A stretch of DNA of 9,367 nt from Oscillospiraceae bacterium (GTDB lineage: Bacteria > Bacillota > Clostridia > Oscillospirales > Ruminococcaceae): NCBI GenBank assembly GCA_900752625.1, contig CAADWC010000100.1, forward strand, positions 1-9,367, given 5' to 3'. How positions within the stretch are numbered: the first letter of the stretch is position 1; the number at the start of each line of letters is the position of its first letter. A model generated the notes under the pieces. That model was given only the letters and a program-made list of their open reading frames with translations, did no database searches and was not told the DNA's origin. A program made the translations under genes and the position numbers. Positions 1 through 5,285 of the stretch are shown piece after piece.

Positions 1-374
1 ATGAATACGGCGGAGACGACGACAGGATAATGGCGGATAATAATACCTCATGCTTTAATTACAGAACTGTTGCCGGAACGGATACTGTTTCGCTTCACGG
101 CTTCGGCAGGGCAGTGGATATAAATCCGCTGTATAATCCCTATATAGCCGGAGGCAGAGTAATGCCTGAAAAGGCCTTGCCCTATGCCGACAGGACAAAA
201 GCGTTTGAGCACAAGATAGATAAGGACGATATATGCTATAGAATTTTTACCGCTCACGGATGGAAATGGGGCGGAGAATGGAAAAATTCAAAAGATTATC
301 AGCATTTTTATAAGCCTGAGAGCAAAACGGCAAGGCTTGTAAAAGCAATTTTCAGAAAAAAGCCTGAAAAGTAA
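1..374 (+). CDS. M15-family D-alanyl-D-alanine carboxypeptidase, C-terminal part (5' end outside window)
   Basis: The frame is open from the left edge (first full codon at 3) and ends at TAA 372-374, so only about 123 C-terminal residues are present. Visible motifs fit the VanY/M15 zinc peptidases. NNTSCFNYR is followed by SLHGFGRAVDINP, where the His and Asp of HGFGRAVD match the HxxGxAxD zinc ligands. Near the end, WGGEWKNSKDYQHF supplies the conserved GGxW, an acidic residue and the last zinc-binding His. Members cleave the terminal D-Ala from peptidoglycan stem peptides outside the membrane. The signal peptide or anchor expected at the N terminus cannot be seen. ATG at 30-32 lies inside the conserved domain and is not the true start. 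Family assignment is firm; the exact substrate is inferred. Confidence 0.85.
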   Translation, partial: EYGGDDDRIMADNNTSCFNYRTVAGTDTVSLHGFGRAVDINPLYNPYIAGGRVMPEKALPYADRTKAFEHKIDKDDICYRIFTAHGWKWGGEWKNSKDYQHFYKPESKTARLVKAIFRKKPEK

Positions 375-376
375 TA

Positions 377-412
377 AAACGAGCCTGTTCCTAAAAGGCA
401 GCAGGCTCGTTT
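377..412. terminator. Bidirectional intrinsic terminator between M15 peptidase and DMT transporter
   Basis: Perfect inverted repeat: AAACGAGCCTG (377-387) pairs with CAGGCTCGTTT (402-412), giving an 11-bp stem with a 14-base loop. It begins three bases after the M15 stop. The plus strand continues TATATTTAA, a weak U-tract. On the minus strand the stem runs into TTTTATTAC, so it can also end the DUF3783-DMT transcript, whose last stop codon is at 494. Confidence 0.75.
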
Positions 413-493
413 ATATTTAACTGAGAGCAAGAGCTTGTTTTTGGAAGCGGACACAAAATTCCGACAGCTTAAAATCAAGATTTCACTTTTCCG

Positions 494-1384
494 TCAAGAG
501 TCTTTTACGTCTGTTTTATGCCATACGTTGTTGTAGACGAATACAAGAACAGCCATAAGTATTATTACTGCATATCCGAAAAAGCTCCAACGGTCGGGAA
601 CATCTCCGAATAAAACGTAACCCAGGATCGTTGTAAAAATAAGCTGGGAATAATCGTAGACGGAAATTTCTCTGGCGGGGGCATAGGTATAGGCGGCGGT
701 GATAGTGAACTGTCCTCCGGCGGCGGCAGCTCCCGCGCCAAGCAGGCAGAGAAGCTGAGAAAGGGACATGGGGTGAAAATCCGCAATCATGAACGGCAGA
801 CAGAATATACATGAAAAAGCTGAAAAATAGGCAACGATATAAGCGCCCTTTTCGCCGTGCTGGCCTAAATATCTTACACAAGTATATGCAAGTCCGGCGC
901 CCATTCCTCCCAGAAAGCCTATAAGAGCAGGAAAGAATTCAACGTTTGAAAAGCTGGGCTTGATAATAAAAAGACTGCCTATGAATGCGCATATTACCGT
1001 TATTGCCTGAAAAGCGGTAAGACGTTCCTTCAGAAAAATAAAGGAGAATATTATTACGAAAAACGGCGACATTTTATTGAGCATGGAAGCGTCTGAAAGC
1101 ACCATATGGTCGATGGCGTAAAAATTGAACAGCATACCGATAGTACCTGCCAATGCCCGCACAAAAATTACCGGACGGTTGTTTTTATGAGCAGTTCTGA
1201 ACGGAATATGTTCCTTTTTCAGAATAAGCAGCGCAAAAAACAAGGCTATAAAGTTTCTGAAAAAGGTTTTCTGAATTGTGGGCAGATCTCCGGACAATCT
1301 TACGAAAACGGACATAAACGCAAAGCAGAAAGCGGAAAGTATGATGCAGATTATGCCCATGTATTTATTCTTTGGCTTGTTCAA
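494..1384 (-). CDS. DMT-superfamily (EamA) transporter, 10 membrane segments
   Basis: A protein of 296 aa with about ten hydrophobic segments (roughly residues 10-30, 43-57, 72-90, 98-118, 122-142, 152-172, 181-203, 208-230, 244-262, 267-286). They form two EamA repeats, the fold of drug/metabolite exporters such as RhaT/YdcZ-type permeases. The motifs RNFIALFFALL, SPFFVIIFSFIFLKERLT (a typical end of repeat one) and YDYSQLIFTTILGYVLFGDVPD (repeat two) are characteristic. The substrate cannot be read from the sequence. The start chosen is TTG at 1384-1382, because GGAGG (plus 1394-1398) sits 9 bases before it. The first ATG, eight codons in (1360), has no comparable site. The TTG overlaps the TGA of the upstream DUF3783 gene, indicating translational coupling. 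This is the second gene of a two-gene minus-strand unit. Confidence 0.85.
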   Translation of the reverse strand: MNKPKNKYMGIICIILSAFCFAFMSVFVRLSGDLPTIQKTFFRNFIALFFALLILKKEHIPFRTAHKNNRPVIFVRALAGTIGMLFNFYAIDHMVLSDASMLNKMSPFFVIIFSFIFLKERLTAFQAITVICAFIGSLFIIKPSFSNVEFFPALIGFLGGMGAGLAYTCVRYLGQHGEKGAYIVAYFSAFSCIFCLPFMIADFHPMSLSQLLCLLGAGAAAAGGQFTITAAYTYAPAREISVYDYSQLIFTTILGYVLFGDVPDRWSFFGYAVIILMAVLVFVYNNVWHKTDVKDS

Positions 1385-1779
1385 TTTCCGGAACCTCCGT
1401 TCAAAGCTTTATGTTCCTTTGAAAGTTCGCCGATCAGTGCAGAAAGAGTCCAGGCCTGGTTGGTTGGGGTGCATACTGCTTTAAGACTGACGCTTACCGA
1501 GGCATTTTTCATTGCCTTTATAAAATTGTCGAGCCGGCGGCGGTCTATTCCGCTGAAAATAATACATTCCTCTGCGGGAGGATTTTCACATGCGGCGTTC
1601 CGGGGCTTGAAGCCGGGGAACCCGCATAAAAAACCTATCTGTTCGTTGGATTGGGAAGCTGAAATCGTTCGGTATTCAATATTTTCTTCTGAGCAGAGCG
1701 CTGCTAAAGCGGAATGCTTTTCGGGAGCAAGATTAAAACTTAATATCAGCGGTTTCGCAGTAACGATTCTTGATTTCAT
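1381..1779 (-). CDS. DUF3783 domain protein
   Basis: A soluble 132-aa protein. Residues about 70-125 match the DUF3783 pattern as I know it: ECIIFSGIDRRRLDNFIKAM, then SLKAVCTPTNQAWTLSALIGELSKEH, with the invariant-looking K-A-x-x-T-P-T-N-Q-x-W core. The N-terminal 65 residues (ILSFNLAPEKHSALAALCSEENIEYRTI...) look like a small alpha/beta segment, which is usual for this family. No function is established that I know of. ATG at 1779-1777 is preceded by AAAGGA with 8-base spacing (plus 1788-1793). Its TGA overlaps the TTG start of the DMT transporter (TTGA), so the two are made together. That points to a possible accessory or regulatory role for the transporter, which is inference only. Confidence 0.8.
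   Translation of the reverse strand: MKSRIVTAKPLILSFNLAPEKHSALAALCSEENIEYRTISASQSNEQIGFLCGFPGFKPRNAACENPPAEECIIFSGIDRRRLDNFIKAMKNASVSVSLKAVCTPTNQAWTLSALIGELSKEHKALNGGSGN
1394..1398 (-). promoter_or_regulatory. Ribosome binding site that decides the TTG start of the DMT transporter
   Basis: The minus strand reads GGAGG, then nine bases TTCCGGAAA, then TTG. It lies inside the 3' end of the DUF3783 coding region. Spacing is ideal for the TTG at 1384 and far too long for the ATG at 1360. Confidence 0.7.
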
Positions 1780-1877
1780 TCAATCATTCCTTTATTTTGT
1801 CTGATTCCGCTTTGAGCGGTTTTAATGATATTCAAGCCGAATAAAATAAATGGTCATATATTTTGGCTACTTTTAGT

Positions 1878-1906
1878 ATTATACTACTTTTGATTAATTT
1901 ATGCAA
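1878..1906 (-). promoter_or_regulatory. Putative sigma-A promoter for DUF3783-DMT unit
   Basis: Minus strand: -35 TTGCAT (plus 1901-1906), 17-base spacer, -10 TATAAT (plus 1878-1883). The -10 is perfect and the -35 keeps only the TTG core. Transcription would start near 1871, leaving a leader of about 90 bases with a small 5-bp hairpin (plus 1807-1819). The -10 is flanked by 8-base direct repeats, described under findings. Confidence 0.55.
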
Positions 1907-1981
1907 CTGAGTTCCGGCTTTTTTGTTATGATTCTTTTGTGATCCTACACAAAGAATTAACGGTTTAAATTTAAAAAACTA

Positions 1982-2010
1982 TTGAAAATCAGCGAGCTGT
2001 GTGTTATAAT
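1982..2010 (+). promoter_or_regulatory. Sigma-A promoter for the pdxK-trmL-degV operon
   Basis: -35 TTGAAA (1982-1987), 17-base spacer, -10 TATAAT (2005-2010), with TG at 2002-2003 giving an extended -10 (TGTTATAAT). The expected start is near 2017, about 200 bases before the pdxK ATG, so the mRNA has a long leader. Confidence 0.75.
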
Positions 2011-2016
2011 ATAAAA

Positions 2017-2217
2017 TATGTCGGTTAAAGAATTTTGACGGCAGAGGCGGAAGATACGACTGAAAAGTTTTAAAATATATTTTAGGCAAAATGTCCTTCG
2101 TCCTTGAGGCGGTGGGAACAATTTTATTCAGCAGGGGATACTATCCACTTATTGAACAGAAACGGAGGAAGACGGGTCCGTATTGTTTTTTATATTCAAT
2201 GCGTGCGCGGCGTTTTT
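2017..2217 (+). other. Long pdxK leader with possible 12-codon leader peptide
   Basis: About 200 transcribed bases between the predicted start and pdxK. I see no riboswitch that I recognise and no terminator. GGAGGA at 2164-2169 is followed 13 bases later by TTG (2183). The frame from TTG encodes MFFIFNACAAFL and stops at TGA 2219-2221, overlapping the pdxK ATG as ATGA. pdxK itself has no Shine-Dalgarno at normal distance. This layout would suit coupled translation, but the TTG and its spacing are weak, so the peptide is only a candidate. Confidence 0.25.
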
Positions 2218-3075
2218 ATGACAGGTCCAAAAAGAGTTGCGGCAATACATGATATTTCGGGAATAGGCAGATGCTCGCTTACTGTAATAATTCCCGTTCT
2301 GTCGGCTATGGGCGTTCAGGTCTGTCCGGTTCCTACCGCCGTGCTTTCGGCGCATACAGGTTACGGCGAGTTCGTAATGAGGGATCTTACGGATTTTATA
2401 AGTCCGGCTCTTGAGCATTATAAAAAGCTAGGAACTGAATTTGACTGTATTTACAGCGGATTTCTGGCGTCCGGCGAGCAGATAGATCATTGCCTTGATT
2501 TTTTTGCAAGCTATCCAGAGGCGCTTAAGGTAGTCGATCCGGTAATGGGAGACGGCGGAAAATGCTATGCCACATATACTAAGGATATGTGTGACAGAAT
2601 GAGCGAGCTTGCGGCGGTCGCCGATATTATAACTCCCAATCTTACAGAGGCGGCTATACTTCTCGGCGAGGAATATCCTTCCGCCCCTATGCGGAGCAGC
2701 GAAGCGAAATCGTGGCTTGCAAGGCTTGCGGAGCTTGGTCCGAAAACAGTTGTGATTACAAGCGTTCCTGTTGCCGAGGGCGGGATCGCAACCGTAGGCT
2801 ATGATAAAGAAAGAAGCAGTTTCTGGAAGATAATAAACGATTATGTCCCCATAAGCTATTCGGGAAGCGGAGATATGTTTGCAAGTGTTCTTATCGGAGG
2901 GATACTCAAGGGAGACAGCCTGCCTATCGCTATGAACAGGGCTACATCCTTTACCCAGCTTGCAATAAAAACGACCTACAGCTACGGAACCAAGTGGACT
3001 GACGGCATTATGCTTGAAACTCAGCTGCCGTGGCTTACGGGATACCAGGAGCTGTCGGATTTCACCGATCTGTAA
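2218..3075 (+). CDS. pdxK: Pyridoxal/pyridoxine/pyridoxamine kinase (B6 salvage, PfkB/ThiD-like fold)
   Basis: A 285-aa protein from ATG 2218. The N terminus KRVAAIHDISGIGRCSLT is the family signature. It is followed by PTAVLSAHTGYGEF (residues 39-52), VVDPVMGDGGKCY (105-117), ITPNLTEAAILLG (138-150) and the anion-hole motif SGSGDMFASVLIG (215-227), with Asp219 as the expected catalytic base. The enzyme phosphorylates pyridoxal, pyridoxine or pyridoxamine with ATP in the cytoplasm to feed the PLP pool. Length fits the family. An in-frame TTG at 2104 would add 38 residues of non-conserved sequence and has no ribosome site, so I reject it. No clear Shine-Dalgarno precedes ATG 2218 either (see leader entry). 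It is first in an apparent operon, 37 bases before trmL. PdxK versus PdxY naming cannot be settled from sequence. Confidence 0.88.
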   Translation: MTGPKRVAAIHDISGIGRCSLTVIIPVLSAMGVQVCPVPTAVLSAHTGYGEFVMRDLTDFISPALEHYKKLGTEFDCIYSGFLASGEQIDHCLDFFASYPEALKVVDPVMGDGGKCYATYTKDMCDRMSELAAVADIITPNLTEAAILLGEEYPSAPMRSSEAKSWLARLAELGPKTVVITSVPVAEGGIATVGYDKERSSFWKIINDYVPISYSGSGDMFASVLIGGILKGDSLPIAMNRATSFTQLAIKTTYSYGTKWTDGIMLETQLPWLTGYQELSDFTDL

Positions 3076-3112
3076 ACGAGCTCTGAGAATTTTTTTGGTG
3101 AGGACGTGTAAA

Positions 3113-3634
3113 ATGCATAAACTTAATATAGTTCTGGTGGAACCGCAGATACCGCAGAATACGGGCAATATTTCCAGAACCTGCGCAGTTACGGGAGCCG
3201 CACTTCACCTTGTAAGACCTTATGGATTTGAAATAACCGACAGGCATCTGAAGCGCGCCGGTCTTGATTACTGGGACAAGCTTGAGATTTATCAGTATAA
3301 TAATATTAATGAATTTTTCGAGCATAATAACGGAGAGTATTATTTTTTTACGACTAAAGGAAAAAAGGTCCACAGCGATGTAAGCTATCCTGCGGATAAA
3401 TCAGTGTATATAATCTTCGGCAGAGAGGATAAGGGGCTTCCGGAGAAGCTTCTTGCTGAGAATTATGATAAATGCGTGAGAATACCGATGAGAAACGAAC
3501 TGAGAAGTCTTAATCTTTCCAATTCTGCCGCAGTCGCCTGCTATGAGGTTCTTCGGCAGTGGGATTATCCCGATCTGGGCAGAGAAGGAAAGCTGAGGGA
3601 TTATAACTCAGAAGGGAATATATCAATAGTCTGA
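3113..3634 (+). CDS. trmL: tRNA (cytidine/uridine-34 2'-O)-methyltransferase TrmL (SPOUT)
   Basis: A 173-aa protein starting MHKLNIVLVEPQIPQNTGNI at ATG 3113, with GGTGAGG (3097-3103) 9 bases upstream. The three SPOUT motifs that build the knotted SAM site are present: PQIPQNTGNISRTCAVTGAALHL (residues 11-33), VYIIFGREDKGLP (98-110) and IPMRNELRSLNLSNSAAVACYEVLRQ (124-149). The compact length with no N-terminal RNA-binding extension is that of TrmL (YibK), which methylates the ribose of the wobble nucleotide in certain leucine tRNAs. It works as a dimer in the cytoplasm. It is the middle gene of the plus-strand unit, 37 bases after pdxK and 116 before degV. No co-functional link with its neighbours is apparent. 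Confidence 0.92.
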   Translation: MHKLNIVLVEPQIPQNTGNISRTCAVTGAALHLVRPYGFEITDRHLKRAGLDYWDKLEIYQYNNINEFFEHNNGEYYFFTTKGKKVHSDVSYPADKSVYIIFGREDKGLPEKLLAENYDKCVRIPMRNELRSLNLSNSAAVACYEVLRQWDYPDLGREGKLRDYNSEGNISIV

Positions 3635-3710
3635 GGCAGCGGGGAAACACAGGCGGATGAAATCTGAGGATTTCCCCCGGAACAGAGGAAAGACCGGTTA
3701 CCGACAGCAC

Positions 3711-3750
3711 GAAAGGAGGTACGCTCTCGGAAAGGGAGCGTGTAAGAATA
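3711..3750 (+). promoter_or_regulatory. degV initiation region: strong Shine-Dalgarno, hairpin, 9-base spacer
   Basis: GAAAGGAGGT (3711-3720) is a 10-base complement to the usual 16S 3' tail. It lies 30 bases from the ATG, far beyond normal spacing. The gap is filled by a hairpin: ACGCTCTC (3721-3728), loop GGAAA, GGGAGCGT (3734-3741), 8 pairs including one U-G. Then GTAAGAATA (9 bases) leads to ATG 3751. If the hairpin is looped out, the effective spacing is 9. No in-frame ATG, GTG or TTG exists between the two sites. GGGAG in the right arm (3734-3738) could be a weaker alternative site at 12 bases. The same layout precedes the 57-aa gene at 7498. Confidence 0.7.
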
Positions 3751-4623
3751 ATGGCAAAAATTAAACTGTTGACCGATTCTGCGTGTGATATTACAAAAGA
3801 ACAGGAGGAGGCTTTTGACATTCAGGTCGTGCCTTTTAAGGTCGCGATGGGCGATAAAAGCTATGTAAGCAGAGTTGACTTTGATAATGAGAAGTTTTAT
3901 AAGATGATGGATGAGTTTGACGGGCTTCCGGCTACCTCGCAGATAACCGTCTTTGAGTATGAGGAGATATTTGAAAAAATTTTTGCGGACGGCTATACCG
4001 ATATTATAAACGTTACTATAAACAGCGAGGGAAGCGCAACTTACGGAAACGCTGTCATGGCTGCCGATAATTTTTTCAAGTCCCATCCCGAGCTTAAAGA
4101 CGAATGCCATATTTACAATATTGACAGTCAGGGCTATACCGGAGGTTACGGTTTTCCGATTTTGCAGGCTGCCGCTAAAATCAAGAGGGGCTGTACTGCA
4201 AAGGAGGCCGTGGATTATATACAGGATTGGGTAGAAAACTGCGTGATCTTTTTTGCGCCGTATTCGCTGAAATATGCCAAGAAGTCAGGAAGAATACCTT
4301 CAGCTGCGGCTTTTGTCGGCGAAGTAATGGGTCTGCGTCCTGTTATGAGGATACATGATCACAAAATAGTGACAGAGAGCAAGGTCAGGGGTGATAAGGC
4401 TATAGTTCCTAAAATCGTAGAGCTTTGCGCAGACGAGATCATACCTCAGACTCCGTACTGCGTTGTTTACGGAAACGACGAAAGCGTACGGGATGAAATT
4501 GCAAAGGCACTTACTAAAAAATTGGGTTATCCGCCCGCTGAATATTTTCAGATAGGAGCGGCTATCGCGATTAACGCCGGTCCGAAGGTTACGGGAGTTA
4601 TATTTAAAGGGAAAAACAAATAA
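3751..4623 (+). CDS. DegV family (fatty-acid-binding, FakB-like) protein
   Basis: A 290-aa protein with the full DegV layout. N-terminal KIKLLTDSACDIT (residues 4-16) is followed by LPATSQIT (59-66), where the Ser of TSQ normally contacts the acyl carboxylate. Next come NVTINSEGSATYGNA (87-101, the usual SGLSGTYQSA loop in altered form), SLKYAKKSGRIP (172-183), LRPVMRI (195-201) and IGAAIAINAGPKVTGVIF (268-285). Members bind a fatty acid and can present it to FakA kinase for phospholipid synthesis. No fakA is in this window, so the partner is inferred. The C-terminal motif normally carries a His before x-G-P; here the place is Asn275 (AINAGP). It is the last gene of the operon, followed by a strong terminator. 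The start is fixed by the conserved N terminus. Confidence 0.9.
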   Translation: MAKIKLLTDSACDITKEQEEAFDIQVVPFKVAMGDKSYVSRVDFDNEKFYKMMDEFDGLPATSQITVFEYEEIFEKIFADGYTDIINVTINSEGSATYGNAVMAADNFFKSHPELKDECHIYNIDSQGYTGGYGFPILQAAAKIKRGCTAKEAVDYIQDWVENCVIFFAPYSLKYAKKSGRIPSAAAFVGEVMGLRPVMRIHDHKIVTESKVRGDKAIVPKIVELCADEIIPQTPYCVVYGNDESVRDEIAKALTKKLGYPPAEYFQIGAAIAINAGPKVTGVIFKGKNK

Positions 4624-4670
4624 TAGGATTATGCTGCGGCAGATTCCGGGTTTTCAGAGGAGAGAATAAT

Positions 4671-4711
4671 AAAAAGGCGCGTCGGTTCATTAAACCGCAG
4701 CGCCTTTTTTT
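4671..4711. terminator. Strong bidirectional terminator after degV
   Basis: AAAAAGGCGC (4671-4680) pairs with GCGCCTTTTT (4700-4709). An inner stem CGGTT (4683-4687) pairs with AACCG (4693-4697), separated from the outer one by a 2x2 internal loop. Seven T residues (4705-4711) follow on the plus strand, and the minus strand continues TTTTTATTA. It ends the pdxK-trmL-degV transcript and also the convergent minus-strand gene, whose TAA (4710-4712) overlaps it. Confidence 0.9.
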
Positions 4712-4991
4712 AATTTTCACTGTTAGTATGGTTAGCTGATAAAGTTTCAATGATAAAGCTTACTCCGAATCTTACTCCGGCAGTCCAGGAGCCGTCGGAT
4801 TCGGCGGTAAGCATTTCGCCGATAAGGTTATCGATTTTCTGCTGTTGATGCTTGTCGGCGCTGCATTCTGATAGGATTTTAAAAATTTCTGAGTAGGCGT
4901 CCTGATATTTTTTGTTCTTTTTTAAAACGTCTTTGATTTCATCGTCAAAATTATATATCAGCTTTTGTAACGAAGTGATATAAACCCTCAC
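4710..4991 (-). CDS. Small hypothetical protein resembling DUF6809 (start uncertain)
   Basis: A soluble, mainly helical protein of about 89-93 aa: ITSLQKLIYNFDDEI near the N terminus, a charged middle (KKNKKYQDAYSEIFKIL) and a C-terminal WTAGVRFGVSFIIETLS. The pattern of an N-terminal L-Y helix and a terminal xxGxxxGVxxxIE helix recalls the DUF6809 family. I assign it by pattern memory only, and no function is known to me. The frame is open up to a GTG at 5105, but a perfect-consensus promoter puts the transcript start near 5030, so that start is excluded. GTG at 4991-4989 is the only legal start codon left upstream of the conserved part, and it overlaps the GGTGAGG site (4986-4992). That site is better placed, by 6 bases, for the ATC at 4979-4977. 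I give the GTG coordinate but consider ATC possible. Confidence 0.6.
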   Translation of the reverse strand: MRVYITSLQKLIYNFDDEIKDVLKKNKKYQDAYSEIFKILSECSADKHQQQKIDNLIGEMLTAESDGSWTAGVRFGVSFIIETLSANHTNSEN

Positions 4992-5036
4992 CTTTCTGTT
5001 AAAAAATATTTCTTGAAACGTTATTTTATGTATGAT

Positions 5037-5065
5037 ATTATATATTATATGTCGAAAAATGTCAA
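5037..5065 (-). promoter_or_regulatory. Perfect-consensus sigma-A promoter for the DUF6809-like gene
   Basis: Minus strand: TTGACA (plus 5060-5065), 17-base spacer, TATAAT (plus 5037-5042), both hexamers exact. A second TATAAT overlaps at plus 5044-5049 but would give only a 10-base spacer. Expected start near 5030, about 40 bases before the coding region. A 13-base palindrome CACAAA-A-TTTGTG (5103-5115) lies about 40 bases upstream of the -35 and could bind a regulator. Confidence 0.8.
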
Positions 5066-5157
5066 TGAAATAATAGAATATTTTTTCGGATTTGGGATTA
5101 TACACAAAATTTGTGAAAGCATGAGCGAGGCATTTAGTGAAATATTAATGTTTATAG

Positions 5158-5267
5158 TATAATAGTACTCCGGTCTTTCAATATAGGATCTGTACATTGA
5201 TCTTCGGCAATTGACTGACGGAGCAATAAAATGCCGGATTTATATTAACATATAAATCCGGCGTTTT
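5158..5267 (+). ncRNA. Candidate short intergenic RNA (promoter -10 to terminator)
   Basis: TATAAT at 5158-5163 has only a weak -35 (TTAGTG at 5134-5139, 18-base spacer). A transcript from about 5170 would end about 95 bases later at the strong hairpin 5228-5267. Inside, CTCCG (5168-5172) pairs with CGGAG (5219-5223) and GTC (5173-5175) with GAC (5213-5215), closing a loop with a GATC/GATC helix (5187-5190 with 5199-5202). There is no reading frame of note. The terminator may exist only for the convergent cohesin gene, so confidence is low. Confidence 0.22.
5228..5267. terminator. Intrinsic terminator of the cohesin gene, likely bidirectional
   Basis: GCCGGATTTATA (5233-5244) pairs perfectly with TATAAATCCGGC (5251-5262) around a 6-base loop. 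A U-G pair and four A-T pairs extend the stem to 5228-5267. On the minus strand it follows the cohesin stop (5286) by 18 bases and runs into ATTTTATTG. On the plus strand it runs into TTTTATTATATATT. Confidence 0.88.
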
Positions 5268-5285
5268 ATTATATATTATATAAGG

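Noticed and set aside
1106..1804. 232-codon plus-strand open frame across the DMT and DUF3783 genes
   Set aside because: It spans two recognised minus-strand genes, has no domain and has no Shine-Dalgarno.
2104..2217. TTG 2104 as the start of pdxK
   Set aside because: The extra 38 residues do not resemble the family, whose N terminus begins at KRVAAIHDISG, and no ribosome site precedes the TTG.
2428..3168. 246-codon minus-strand open frame opposite pdxK
   Set aside because: It lies antisense to a clearly conserved kinase, its protein has no recognisable motif, and there is no ribosome site. It is a shadow of codon bias in pdxK.
3641..3677. GGGGAAA / TTTCCCC inverted repeat between trmL and degV, as a terminator
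   Set aside because: Only 7 bp with a 23-base loop and no T-run. It probably does not interrupt the operon.
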